This document shows positions 32,981 through 41,727 of a stretch of 64,000 nt of DNA, piece by piece (the first letter of the stretch is position 1; each line of letters starts with the position of its first letter). The stretch is from contig NZ_CAJPUY010000005.1 in NCBI RefSeq assembly GCF_905397275.1, positions 186,001 to 250,000 of the forward strand, written 5' to 3'. The position numbers and the translations under genes were made by a program. The notes below the pieces were generated by a model. That model was not told where the DNA came from. It made no database searches and saw only the letters and a list, made by a program, of their open reading frames with translations. The stretch is from Cupriavidus yeoncheonensis (GTDB taxonomy: Bacteria; Pseudomonadota; Gammaproteobacteria; Burkholderiales; Burkholderiaceae).

Positions 32981-34174
32981 GTGAACCACAACCCGCGCCG
33001 TTCAGCCCGCGTCGAATCCGCCTCGCCGAGGCTGAGGCGCATCCTGAGCCTCGATGATTTCGAGGCCGCCGCCAGGCGTTGCCTGCCCCGCCCCATTTTC
33101 GGCTACGTTGCGAGTGCAGCGGAAGAAAACCTCTCGCATGCGAAGAACCGGGAGGCATTCTCGCAGTGGGCACTCACGCCGCGCGTGTTGGTCGGCGTTT
33201 CCGCCCGGACCCAGGAAGTCGAACTCTTCGGCTGCAAATACGCCTCCCCCTTCGGCATCGCGCCCATGGGGTTGAGTGCCCTGAGCGCATACCGTGGAGA
33301 TCTCGTACAGACGCGCGCGGCGAAGGCCGCCGGCATTCCCATGGTCCTCAGCGGCGGATCGCTTATCCGCCTCGAGGAGGTGATGGCGGAGGCCCCCGAT
33401 ACCTGGTTCCAGGCGTACGTTCCGGGTGATGAGGCCAAGATCCGCGCATTGCTCGCGCGCGTGCAGGCCTCCGGCTGCAAGACCCTGGTCGTGACCGTCG
33501 ACATACCCGTGATGGGCAACCGGGAGAACGCCGTCCGCAGTGGATTTTCAGCCCCGCTTCGACCGTCGTTGCGGCTGGCATGGGATGGAGCAATTCGGCC
33601 GCGATGGCTCCTTGGCACGTTCGTTCGAACCTTGATGTGCCACGGCATGCCCCACTTCGAGAACTCGCTTGCGGAGCGTGGGGCGCCCGTGCTGTCCGCA
33701 ACCGTCATGCGTGAGCACACCGCCCGCGATCGCCTCAACTGGAACCACCTGGCACTCATCCGTCAGTTGTGGAAAGGCGTACTGATCGTCAAGGGGATTC
33801 TGAATCCCGCCGATGCAAGATTGGCGCGCGAGCAGGGGGTGGACGGCCTGTGGGTATCCAATCACGGCGGCCGGCAGATGGACGGCGCGGTCACTGCATT
33901 GCAGGTCCTGCCGGAAATCCTCGAAGAGGCCGCCGGCCGCCCTGTCTTCATCGATGGCGGCGTGCGTCGGGGCAGCGACGTCCTGAAGGCGCTTGCAGCG
34001 GGCGCGAGCATGGTCTTCGTCGGGCGACCATTCAACTATGCCTCTGCCGTGGGGGGCGAGGCCGGCGTCACGCATGCCATTCAATTGCTGCGAGATGAAA
34101 TCGATCGCAACATGGGAATGCTCGGCGTGAACACGTGCCAAGACCTGCAAGGCGATATGCTGCGCAGATGGTAG
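32981..34174 (+). CDS. FMN-dependent alpha-hydroxyacid oxidase/dehydrogenase
   Basis: The 397-residue protein of the lactate/mandelate/glycolate oxidase family has APMGLSALSAYRGD (about residue 91), ILIVKG-type Lys (VLIVKGILNPADA), catalytic His and Arg in VSNHGGRQMDGA (about 289-300), and the phosphate loop FIDGGVRRGSDVLKALAAGASMVFVGRP. It oxidises L-2-hydroxyacids to 2-oxoacids, passing electrons to quinone or O2. GTG start at 32981. With the benzoylformate-decarboxylase-like enzyme at 35411 it resembles the MdlB-MdlC pair of mandelate degradation, although the actual acid is unknown. Confidence 0.88.
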   Translation: MNHNPRRSARVESASPRLRRILSLDDFEAAARRCLPRPIFGYVASAAEENLSHAKNREAFSQWALTPRVLVGVSARTQEVELFGCKYASPFGIAPMGLSALSAYRGDLVQTRAAKAAGIPMVLSGGSLIRLEEVMAEAPDTWFQAYVPGDEAKIRALLARVQASGCKTLVVTVDIPVMGNRENAVRSGFSAPLRPSLRLAWDGAIRPRWLLGTFVRTLMCHGMPHFENSLAERGAPVLSATVMREHTARDRLNWNHLALIRQLWKGVLIVKGILNPADARLAREQGVDGLWVSNHGGRQMDGAVTALQVLPEILEEAAGRPVFIDGGVRRGSDVLKALAAGASMVFVGRPFNYASAVGGEAGVTHAIQLLRDEIDRNMGMLGVNTCQDLQGDMLRRW

Positions 34175-34549
34175 CGCAGAGGCCGTTGGAATCCGGGTGC
34201 TCGCGACCGGGCATCGTGTGATGAGTACCCTGATTCCCTGCGGGCCACGCGCGAGCGGCATCGTTGCGCCGGACCTGCGCGTCCCCGAACCACGGCTTCG
34301 CGAATTCTCACGGCCTCTTGCGCGTCGCGTGAATTGCACCAAATGCGACAATCGATCCACGAACCGGATCGACACGGATTAGCGCCGGCAAGCACAATGA
34401 AAGTCAGTTGCAGATGGAGCCGCCGTCACTATGGAGGCGGGGACCCACTGCCTTCTCGGTGCTCGAATGGCCACCTAAAGTCGCTGGGCTTCCGCCTGTG
34501 CGGGAGCGACGAATCATCCCGATTGCATTTTGAAACGGATTCTTAGCTC
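34175..34549. other. 375-base gap with an operator-like repeat
   Basis: TCGATCC-N7-GGATCGA (34352-34372) is a perfect 7-base inverted repeat 178 bases before the aldolase start and a candidate operator. No gene is supported in this gap. Confidence 0.35.
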
Positions 34550-35332
34550 ATGAACTCGAACCCCGATCCTCACCTCAATCGCATTCCCCGCAACATGGAC
34601 CCGGCAGAATGGAAGACCCGGGTCGAGCTGGCCGCCGCGTATCGGATGACGGCAAAGCTCGGGATGAACGATCTGATCTTTACCCATATTTCTGCGCGTG
34701 TGCCAGGACGGCATGACCAGTTCCTGCTTAACCCGCATGGCTGGTTCTTTGACGAAATCACCGCATCCAGTCTGGTCAAGATTGACGTCGACGGAAACCC
34801 CGTAGACGACGAGCGCTACAAGGTGAACGCACCGGGCTTTACCATCCACAGCGCGCTGCATCGTGCCCGTCCCGACGTCGAGTGCGTCGTCCACACCCAC
34901 ACCAAGGCGGGCATGGCGGTGGCTGCGATGGAATGCGGCATTCTGCCGCTCAACCAGGTCGGCATGCGCCTTTACAATCGCGTGGGATATCACGATTACG
35001 AAGGCCTGGCGCTGGACCTTTCCGAGCGCGAACGCATCGTGCAGTCCATGGGCCCGCATCATCATCTGATTCTTCGCAACCACGGCTTGCTCACGACCGG
35101 TCGTTCAGTTGCGGAAGCGTTTGTCCGCATGCACGCGATGAACAAGGCCTGCGAGATTCAGATCGAGACCCTGTCCGCGGGGCAGAAACTGGTCATGCCG
35201 CCGCCGGAGGTATGCGAGCACGCCGCCAGGCAGATCGGCGATGCAGGCGAGCGCGGGGCGGAGAACCTGGATCGGCTCTGGACCGCACTGCTGCGCCTCA
35301 TCGACCGCGACGACACCGGGTATCGAGCCTGA
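34550..35332 (+). CDS. Class II aldolase/adducin-family protein
   Basis: The 260-residue zinc-dependent protein has HTHTKAG (about residues 118-124) for the first metal histidines and HHHLILRNHGLLT (about 167-179) for the third. An early acidic segment is where the catalytic residue lies in fuculose-phosphate aldolases. Members cleave or decarboxylate hydroxy-keto acids. It sits between the hydroxyacid oxidase and the ThDP decarboxylase, which suggests a shared pathway on 2-oxoacids. Confidence 0.87.
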   Translation: MNSNPDPHLNRIPRNMDPAEWKTRVELAAAYRMTAKLGMNDLIFTHISARVPGRHDQFLLNPHGWFFDEITASSLVKIDVDGNPVDDERYKVNAPGFTIHSALHRARPDVECVVHTHTKAGMAVAAMECGILPLNQVGMRLYNRVGYHDYEGLALDLSERERIVQSMGPHHHLILRNHGLLTTGRSVAEAFVRMHAMNKACEIQIETLSAGQKLVMPPPEVCEHAARQIGDAGERGAENLDRLWTALLRLIDRDDTGYRA

Positions 35333-35410
35333 ATCGTGGGTGCGCCAAGGCATCTGCTGACGCCTTGGTTGCCATATATGAGTCCCTGTCTGTCAGTCCG
35401 GAGTATATGA

Positions 35411-36952
35411 ATGAACGGCGCCAAGAGCCTTGTTGAAACGTTGCTGCAATCAGGTGTCGATACCTGCTTTGCCAATCCCGGAACCAGCGAGATGCACTTC
35501 GTCGCCGCGCTGGATCAAAGCGATGGCATGCACTGTGTGCTTGGATTGCAGGAAAACATCGTGACCGGTATGGCCGACGGTTACTACCGCATCGCGGGCA
35601 AGCCGGCCTGTACGCTGCTTCACTGCGGCCCGGGCCTCGCCAACGGCCTCGGCAATCTGCACAACGCGCGCCGTGCACGTAGCGGCGTCCTGAACATCGT
35701 TGGCGACCAGGCCACTTACCATCGACCGCTTGACGCGCCCCTGACCGCCGACACCGATGCTATGGCCCGCACCGTGTCCCAGTGGGTTCGTACCAGCACC
35801 CGGGCGGCGGACCTCGGTCAGGATGCCGCGGCCGCGGTCCAGGCGGCGCGAACCTTTCCAGGTCAGATTTCAACGCTGATCGTGCCGTCGGATGTCTCCT
35901 GGGACGAAGGCGGAGTCGTGGCGGCGCCCCTTGCACCGCCCGCGCCGCCGGCGGTCGACGGAAGTGCCATCGACAAGGCGGCGCGCGTGTTGCGCGGCCA
36001 TGGCAATGTACTGATTCTCCTGGCAGGCCAGGCAGTGATGAGCGAATCGCAGGCCCTCGCCTGGCGCATTGCCCGCGCCACCGGGGCAAGCGTCATGGCG
36101 GACTTCGTTACGCCACATCTCGCTCGCGGCCGCGGCCGCCTGCAACTCGAGCGCGTGCCGTACGTCATGGATGCCGCCATCGAGGCGCTGGGGGGTTTCG
36201 ATCAGATCATCCTGGTGAACGCCAAGCCGCCGGTCGGCTTTTTTGCCTACCCCGGCAAGCCTTCAACGCTGTATCAGCCGCAGACGCAACTGCACGTGCT
36301 GACGCGTCCCGAGCAGGACCCGGTGCAGGCGCTGCGAGCCTTGGCGGAAGCCCTGAATGCTCCGCATGCGCCCATCCCCGACCCGGGACCGCGCCCACAA
36401 GTCGCCAGCGGGCGCCCGACGCCCGAAGGGCTGGCGCAGACCGTGGCGGCGCTCATGCCGGAGCACGCGATCGTGTCTGACGAAAGCATCTCGTATGGCC
36501 GCGGCTTCTATCGATATACGCATGCCGCGCCGCCGCACGACTGGCTGCATCTTGCCGGCGGCGCTATCGGCGACGGCCTCCCGGTCGCAACCGGTGCGGC
36601 AATCGGGGCGCGAAGACAGCGCCGTGTCATCAGCCTGCAAGCAGACGGCTCGGCGATGTACTCGCTTCAGTCTTTGTGGACGCAGGCGCGCGAACGGCTT
36701 CCGGTCACGACCATCATCCTCAACAACAGCAAGTACAACATCCTCCTTGGTGAGTACAGGGATGTTGGCGCGATACCGGGCCGGACGGCCATGAATATGC
36801 TTGATCTGGGAGATCCGGCGCTCTGCTGGGTGCGCCTCGCACAGGGGATGGGCGTTGAAGCCGCCCGGGCCACCACCATGGAGGAGTGTGCCGATCTGAT
36901 GGCCAGGAGCTTCGAGAGCACGCACCCGTTCCTGATTGAACTCATGGTTTGA
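35411..36952 (+). CDS. ThDP-dependent 2-oxoacid decarboxylase, benzoylformate decarboxylase-like
   Basis: The 513-residue protein has three domains. The N-terminal PYR domain has the ThDP glutamate in LGLQENIVTGMADGY (about residue 46) and an active-site-type His in LLHCGPG (about 70, like His70 of benzoylformate decarboxylase). The C-terminal PP domain has ADGSAMYSLQSLWTQ, then NNSKYNI for Mg-diphosphate. NPGTSE replaces the usual NPGSNE, so the serine of BFD is threonine. It lacks the ALS-specific features and regulatory partner. It probably decarboxylates an aryl or alkyl 2-oxoacid to an aldehyde. Confidence 0.85.
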   Translation: MNGAKSLVETLLQSGVDTCFANPGTSEMHFVAALDQSDGMHCVLGLQENIVTGMADGYYRIAGKPACTLLHCGPGLANGLGNLHNARRARSGVLNIVGDQATYHRPLDAPLTADTDAMARTVSQWVRTSTRAADLGQDAAAAVQAARTFPGQISTLIVPSDVSWDEGGVVAAPLAPPAPPAVDGSAIDKAARVLRGHGNVLILLAGQAVMSESQALAWRIARATGASVMADFVTPHLARGRGRLQLERVPYVMDAAIEALGGFDQIILVNAKPPVGFFAYPGKPSTLYQPQTQLHVLTRPEQDPVQALRALAEALNAPHAPIPDPGPRPQVASGRPTPEGLAQTVAALMPEHAIVSDESISYGRGFYRYTHAAPPHDWLHLAGGAIGDGLPVATGAAIGARRQRRVISLQADGSAMYSLQSLWTQARERLPVTTIILNNSKYNILLGEYRDVGAIPGRTAMNMLDLGDPALCWVRLAQGMGVEAARATTMEECADLMARSFESTHPFLIELMV

Positions 36953-37086
36953 TCACGGCGACGCTCAGCATTCTTCCGGCAGTTCCATCTCGGGGATATG
37001 GGGTGCGCGGCGTCCGCCGCCACCCGAAACGAGAGAGGGAACTGGCAACCCGGTCTTTCTCACGAAAACAGCGGAAAGCGATTTTC

Positions 37087-37551
37087 ATGCGCGAAATGGA
37101 ACCCTCCCCCTCGATTGCCCTGGGCGACACCGAACTCGATCGAGATCATGCCTTGTTCGAGTTGCACATCCGGATGCTGGCAGGCGCGCCACAGCAGGAA
37201 GCTGTTCACGTATTGAAGGATCTACGCGCGCACGCAGCGGACCACTTTGATAAAGAAGACGCAGAGATCAGGCGGTTGAAGCCGAGCAATGGGCAGTGCC
37301 ACCTGGACGAGCACGCCGCGGTATTGAAGTCGCTGGATGAAGTCATTGCTCGACTATCCGGCCCGGCAACGGATGCTGATCTGGCGGAGAGATTGCGGGT
37401 GAGCCTGGCGTCGGAGCTGATGCGATGGCTTCCGGAACATGTCAACGAAATGGATTACGCGATCGCCAAATCGCGTGCACACGAGGCATACGGAGGAAGC
37501 GTGATAAAGATCAGCCGGGCGCCTAAATTCCAGAATGATTTGGCAACCTGA
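37087..37551 (+). CDS. Bacteriohemerythrin-like protein
   Basis: The 154-residue di-iron four-helix bundle shows all seven usual ligands: His in LDRDHALFELH, His and Glu in HAADHFDKED, two His in HLDEHAAV, and His plus Asp in HVNEMD. Such proteins bind O2 and carry or sense it in the cytoplasm. It follows an oxygen-using hydroxyacid oxidase gene set. The ATG at 37087 begins the domain (MREMEPSPSIALGDTELDRDH); the frame upstream is open but Arg-rich and not family-like. Confidence 0.83.
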   Translation: MREMEPSPSIALGDTELDRDHALFELHIRMLAGAPQQEAVHVLKDLRAHAADHFDKEDAEIRRLKPSNGQCHLDEHAAVLKSLDEVIARLSGPATDADLAERLRVSLASELMRWLPEHVNEMDYAIAKSRAHEAYGGSVIKISRAPKFQNDLAT

Positions 37552-37560
37552 TGTTGCCCC

Positions 37561-37604
37561 GGCCGAAAATCGCTTGCTGGTCTCCCTCTGAATCGATTTT
37601 GGCC
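37561..37604. repeat. Inverted repeat upstream of the RraA-like gene
   Basis: GGCCGAAAATCG (37561-37572) and CGATTTTGGCC (37594-37604) pair with one bulged base. It lies 10 bases after the hemerythrin stop and 32 bases before the next start, and could be a terminator or operator. Confidence 0.4.
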
Positions 37605-37636
37605 TTGAAGGCACAGACTACGCCGCCCAGGAACAT

Positions 37637-38323
37637 ATGAAGCAAGCCAACATTATCTCCGACTTTCCTCGTCTCCCTGAAGATATTCTGCAACAGGCGG
37701 CGCAGTTTCAGACCGCGATCCTGGCCGACGTATCGGGAAGGCGAGGCGCGATGCATGGCCGTATCCGACCACTTGATTCACGTATGAGCGTCGCAGGAAC
37801 CGCACTGACCGTTGATGTGCGGCCCGGCGATAATCTCATGATCCATGCTGCGATCGATCTTGCACAACCTGGCGATGTGCTTGTCATCGACGGCAAGGGT
37901 GATCAAACGTCGGCATTGCTGGGTGCCATTATGGTAGCCATGTGCAAGGCTCGCCATATCTCGGGTGTCGTTGTTGATGGCGCCGTGCGCGACAGTATCG
38001 AGATTCAAAACCCGGATTTCCCCGTATTCTGCATGGGAACCAACCCGAATGGCCCCACGAAAAACTGGGCCGGGCGTATCGGCCACCCGGTCAGCGCCGG
38101 TGGGGTCACAGTGAGCTCCGGCGATCTCATCGTCGGTGATGCTGACGGGATTGTTGTCGTAGAGCGACACCGCATTTCCGATGTGCTTGTGGCTGCAGAG
38201 AGCAAGGTGGCCGAAGAGGCAGAAACAATTGCGTCCGTTCGGGCAGGAAAGAAACGAGGCCCATGGCTGACGCTGGCGTTGCGCAAAGCAGGCGTGCTGG
38301 CAGAGTCTGAAACGCTACAGTAG
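37637..38323 (+). CDS. RraA-like / 4-hydroxy-4-methyl-2-oxoglutarate aldolase family protein
   Basis: The 228-residue protein of the HMG/CHA aldolase group has SVAGTALTVDVRPGDNLMIHAAIDLAQPGDVLVIDG (about 49-84), GAIMVAMCKARHISGVVVDGAVRD (about 95-118) with the Arg/Asp metal-pyruvate site, and G-D-x-x-V-x-D-x-D-G (DLIVGDADGIVVV). Such enzymes split 4-carboxy-4-hydroxy-2-oxoadipate to pyruvate and oxaloacetate at the end of protocatechuate 4,5-cleavage or gallate pathways. Oxaloacetate decarboxylation is the alternative activity. It is convergent with the Crp-type regulator. Confidence 0.86.
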   Translation: MKQANIISDFPRLPEDILQQAAQFQTAILADVSGRRGAMHGRIRPLDSRMSVAGTALTVDVRPGDNLMIHAAIDLAQPGDVLVIDGKGDQTSALLGAIMVAMCKARHISGVVVDGAVRDSIEIQNPDFPVFCMGTNPNGPTKNWAGRIGHPVSAGGVTVSSGDLIVGDADGIVVVERHRISDVLVAAESKVAEEAETIASVRAGKKRGPWLTLALRKAGVLAESETLQ

Positions 38324-38342
38324 GTGTGGAAAACGCATGGCG

Positions 38343-38360
38343 GATGATTCATTGATCATC
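38343..38360. terminator. Short symmetrical hairpin between convergent genes
   Basis: GATGAT (38343-38348), 6-base loop, ATCATC (38355-38360), in the 48-base gap between the RraA-like gene and the convergent Crp/Fnr gene. Confidence 0.35.
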
Positions 38361-38371
38361 GTTGCGATCGG

Positions 38372-39067
38372 CTAGCCAAAGTCGCGGATATCTTGTGACA
38401 TCCCTGCCAGTTTTTTTGTGTCCAGAATTATTATTCTTCCATATTCGACTCGTATGACTCCCTCGCTTTCCATATTCTTCAGAGCGCGATTGATGACCTG
38501 ACGTTGGGTTCCGAGCATCGAGGCGATCTCATTCTGCGACAATTTAACCTGCATCGTCGAGCCCGACGGACTGCGCGCGTAGACAGATATCAATAAAGCA
38601 GCAATTCGTGCTTGCGTCGAGTGCATGACGGCACCCGCGTAGAGGTTCAACGCCCTGAGGTGGCGACGTTCCAGGGCGGAAAAAATCGGGAAAAACAGGC
38701 GGCCGTCGTTTGCCAGGATTTGCCGCAGCAGTTGTGCAGGCAGGCGAACCAATACGGTCTCTTCCTTGCAGACCGCGGTATGAATATGAGGTTTTCGGCT
38801 GATGACAGGACCAAGCCCATGGAACTCTCCTGGAAGGTGAAGACCACCAGCAAACGAAACTCCGGACGGCATGTCACGCGTCAGGGTCATCGAGCCTGAG
38901 GCAAGCAGATAGAGAAAATCGGCGGCGTCCCCCGCGCGGTGTACGCAGGTTCCGGGTTCGACCACGATGGCATCTGCGACGGCTATCAGCCGTTCAATAG
39001 ATTCCGCCGGCCACGATGAGAACAGCTCGGACTGCGTAATGGTCAACTTTATAAGGGTATGGCTCAT
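38372..39067 (-). CDS. Crp/Fnr-family transcription regulator
   Basis: The 231-residue protein has an N-terminal cyclic-nucleotide-type beta barrel (about 30-115; GDAADFLYLLASGSMTL, LPGEFHGLGPVIS), a dimer helix, and a winged HTH (LSQNEIASMLGTQRQVINRALKNMESEGVIRV, about 180-212). The N-terminal cysteine cluster of Fnr is absent, so it should sense something other than oxygen via FeS; a ligand cannot be named. It is divergent from a 2-hydroxyacid dehydrogenase gene. The locus is AT-rich (one line counted by hand at 38 percent GC), consistent with acquisition. Confidence 0.87.
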   Translation of the reverse strand: MSHTLIKLTITQSELFSSWPAESIERLIAVADAIVVEPGTCVHRAGDAADFLYLLASGSMTLTRDMPSGVSFAGGLHLPGEFHGLGPVISRKPHIHTAVCKEETVLVRLPAQLLRQILANDGRLFFPIFSALERRHLRALNLYAGAVMHSTQARIAALLISVYARSPSGSTMQVKLSQNEIASMLGTQRQVINRALKNMESEGVIRVEYGRIIILDTKKLAGMSQDIRDFG

Positions 39068-39203
39068 TCTGAAATCCGCTCAGTGAAAATGCCGGCAAAA
39101 CGGGAATAACAGGTCCCAAGCGTACGAGCCACAGTACCGAGACATGGTGCCGGAATGTAGACAAAAACTCAACAAAGAGGACAATGCGGTAGGCGCACAG
39201 TAA

Positions 39204-39243
39204 TTGAAAATGTCTCTATATCTTTTAGACTGAGATCTATCTC
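39204..39243 (+). promoter_or_regulatory. Candidate promoter with overlapping palindrome
   Basis: TTGAAA (39204-39209), 16 bases, TAGACT (39226-39231) form a reasonable sigma-70 promoter for the dehydrogenase at 39266. GAGAT-CT-ATCTC (39232-39243) is a perfect inverted repeat over the predicted start site and could be the operator of the divergent Crp/Fnr-type protein or another regulator. Confidence 0.5.
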
Positions 39244-39265
39244 CAACGGAAGTCACGCAATAGCT

Positions 39266-40246
39266 ATGAGCCTGAAGACCGAAGAAAGCCGACCTGTCAT
39301 CCTGCTGACGGATCCTATTCATCCGGATGCACATGCTTTGCTCCAGGAACAAGCGCAGGTGCTCGAAGTGCCCCAGAACCTGTCACCGGTGGAGGCGGAT
39401 AAGGCGCTTCGCGTGCTCATACAGCGCGCTGATGCGATTATAGTGCGTCGCAGATTGCCAAATGACATATTTGAGGAAGCGAACCGCCTTCGTGCGGTAG
39501 TCAGGCATGGCGCAGGGGTCGACATCATCCCTGTGGACAGGGCCACGCACCGGGGGATTCCTGTGGCCAACATACCCGGTGGGAACGCCAACTCGGTCGC
39601 CGAATTTGCCATAGCTGGCATGCTCGCAATTAGCCGTCGGCTGGCCGACTTTGATAGTGAAGTCAGAAAACTGAAATGGCGTTCCATCAGGGCTTCAGCC
39701 AGTAGCAGATCAGTCGAACTACGTGGCAAATCGCTTGGCATCATTGGGTTCGGGCAAATCGGGAAGCGGGTCTGCGAAATAGCTCGCGACGGCTTTGGTA
39801 TGGATGTCCGGGTCAATACCAGCACACCCGCCCGATTGCCCGGGCACGTTCCATACATGTCAGTCGAAGAACTGATCTCGGTTTCGGATTTTCTCGTTCT
39901 CTGTTGCCCGTTGACACCGAACACGCGCGGCATGATCAACGCCAGTGTACTTTCGCATGCGAAAAAGGGGCTCGTGCTGGTCAATGTATCACGTGGCGCA
40001 GTGATCAACGAGGCCGATATGATTTCCGCCCTTGAGAGCGGGTGGCTGGGGGGGGCCGTTCTGGATGTCTTCGAAACAGAGCCGCTGCCTCCGGACAGTG
40101 CATTGCGAAAGCACCCGCATGTCCTTCTGACCCCGCATCTGGCCGGCATTACGCGAGACTCCGATCGCGTTCTGGGTCTGACGGCAGTCGACATTGCCAT
40201 GCGGTTGCTTCGCGGAGAGACGCACGCGAACGTCGTTAATCTATAG
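39266..40246 (+). CDS. D-2-hydroxyacid dehydrogenase (phosphoglycerate dehydrogenase-like)
   Basis: The 326-residue NAD-dependent enzyme has the Rossmann motif SLGIIGFGQIGKRV (about 155-168), catalytic Arg in VNVSRGAVINEADM, Glu in DVFETEPLP and His in LLTPHLAGIT. It interconverts a D-2-hydroxyacid and the 2-oxoacid. It lies divergently from the Crp/Fnr-type regulator with a clear promoter and palindrome in the gap. The substrate is unknown; hydroxypyruvate or a branched acid is possible. Confidence 0.87.
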   Translation: MSLKTEESRPVILLTDPIHPDAHALLQEQAQVLEVPQNLSPVEADKALRVLIQRADAIIVRRRLPNDIFEEANRLRAVVRHGAGVDIIPVDRATHRGIPVANIPGGNANSVAEFAIAGMLAISRRLADFDSEVRKLKWRSIRASASSRSVELRGKSLGIIGFGQIGKRVCEIARDGFGMDVRVNTSTPARLPGHVPYMSVEELISVSDFLVLCCPLTPNTRGMINASVLSHAKKGLVLVNVSRGAVINEADMISALESGWLGGAVLDVFETEPLPPDSALRKHPHVLLTPHLAGITRDSDRVLGLTAVDIAMRLLRGETHANVVNL

Positions 40247-40439
40247 CCCGTCCTGGCTCAAGCGGCATGCAGTTCGGCCAGATTGTTGGGGCAGAAGTTG
40301 ACCAGTTTTACACTGCCCGACGCAAGCCGCTGAAGCGCGATTCCCGGAAGATGTTATCGGGTTAATCACGGGGAAACAGAATTGCCCCGGCTTGCGCGGG
40401 GGGCTGGCCGGTTTAATTCAGGCGATCGGGCAAGACTTC
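40247..40439. other. Gap without gene beside a decayed transposase
   Basis: The 416-base gap between the dehydrogenase and the porin gene has nothing recognisable in its first 190 bases. Its middle part is the transposase remnant listed separately. Confidence 0.3.
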
Positions 40440-40590
40440 CCGGCGAATTGTTGTCGATAGTAGTGAAGCGGTAGAAGCTGTCGAGCGAGTATGCCGACAC
40501 GCGGCAGACTTGGCTGACCTTGCCCAACTGCTGGACCAGTTCGAATATGCCGGCCTTCGCGCGGATGACTTCCGTTCCCGAGCCCTGGCA
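40440..40590 (-). pseudogene. Transposase N-terminus remnant (IS481-like)
   Basis: Read on the minus strand in a frame without ATG, this stretch gives EVIRAKAGIFELVQQLGK followed by VSQVCRVSAYSLDSFYRF. That is the pattern of the N-terminal helix-turn-helix of IS481-type transposases ('...LGNVSKACRVMGYSRDSFYR'). The frame upstream reads into a stop, and the DDE catalytic domain is missing, so only a fragment of about 50 codons survives. It suggests past insertion-sequence activity next to the porin gene. Confidence 0.55.
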
Positions 40591-40662
40591 CCCCGCTGCA
40601 CAGCGACGCTTTGGCTTGCGCCCTTCGCACCGCTGTGCCAGCGGCTCAAGTCATCAACCGCT

Positions 40663-41727
40663 TCAGAAGCGATGCGTGATGCCGAAGTTGATCGATCGGC
40701 CAGACGCACCGCTTTTCGGATCGATCGGAATGGCGTTGAGGGTGGTGCTGCCGCCAGCGCTGTTGTCTACGAACACCAGGCGCGTGTAGAGCGTCGTTCG
40801 CTTGCTCAGCGAATGATCCCAACCCACGGTCACGAACAGCGGCGAGTCACTCGCACCAATCACGTGGCGCTTGGTCGCTGCTGCCTTGAACACGTCGTTG
40901 GTGGTCACGTCCCAACTGAAGGTCAGACCATAGCCCCGCGCAGCGTTGGTGTTCTTGAACTTGCTGCTTGCCATCTCGAACACGCCGCCCAGCCTGACCG
41001 GACCGAACCTGTAGGATCCGCCAACAAAATGGTTGTTGAACAGAGCGGAGTCTACCGCGGCACCCCCTCGCTGACCGAGATATGCGTAGAACAGCAGGGC
41101 CTTTTCGGTTTCATAGATGACGTTTGCGCCAAAGCTCAATCCGGTGCTTGTAGCACCTGGAACTTCGCCCGGTGCGGCGAACGCCGCGAATGAGAATGGT
41201 CCTAGATCTTGCGAGAGGTACTGGACTGCGTTGTTGAACCGGGACGTATAGGGGACATAGCCGGTGCCCTGGGATGAAACGGAACTGAAGATGTTGAATG
41301 GCGAGTTCTGGCCATTGAGGGAGAATGGATCGAGCTTCAGTAGTGCATAGAAGGCCGGAGAGTATTGCCGGCCAAAACGGACCTCACCCCAACCGTTTGA
41401 CAGGCCCACGAACGCCTGCCGCCCGAACAGGGTGCCGTTCCCGAAGAACTCGGTGCCGGTATCAATATTGAATCCCGCTTCGAGCGTCATGATGGCTTTC
41501 AGGCCGCCACCGAGATCCTCGCTGCCGAGCATGCCGAATCGTGATGCGGCACCTTCGCCTTCGCGCATCTTCACCACGCTCTGCGATCCCTTTGCGTACT
41601 CGATCGATGCGTCGGCGGTGCCAAACAACAGCATGTTCGATGAGGAGGTCTGACTTGAATATGCGGATGCCTGGCTCGAAAGGACTGCGAGGCCAATGCA
41701 AGCCGACCAAATACTACGTGTTCCCAT
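40663..41727 (-). CDS. Gram-negative trimeric porin (OmpC-like, betaproteobacterial)
   Basis: The 354-residue outer-membrane porin has a signal peptide (SIWSACIGLAVLSSQASAY), then the typical first strand NMLLFGTADASIEYAKG and SRFGMLGSEDLGGGLKAIMTLEAGF. It ends in the C-terminal phenylalanine motif (GITHRF) needed for BAM recognition. This family forms 16-stranded general diffusion channels in Burkholderiaceae. It is divergent from a sugar-acid dehydratase and probably admits the acid handled by the next genes. Confidence 0.9.
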   Translation of the reverse strand: MGTRSIWSACIGLAVLSSQASAYSSQTSSSNMLLFGTADASIEYAKGSQSVVKMREGEGAASRFGMLGSEDLGGGLKAIMTLEAGFNIDTGTEFFGNGTLFGRQAFVGLSNGWGEVRFGRQYSPAFYALLKLDPFSLNGQNSPFNIFSSVSSQGTGYVPYTSRFNNAVQYLSQDLGPFSFAAFAAPGEVPGATSTGLSFGANVIYETEKALLFYAYLGQRGGAAVDSALFNNHFVGGSYRFGPVRLGGVFEMASSKFKNTNAARGYGLTFSWDVTTNDVFKAAATKRHVIGASDSPLFVTVGWDHSLSKRTTLYTRLVFVDNSAGGSTTLNAIPIDPKSGASGRSINFGITHRF

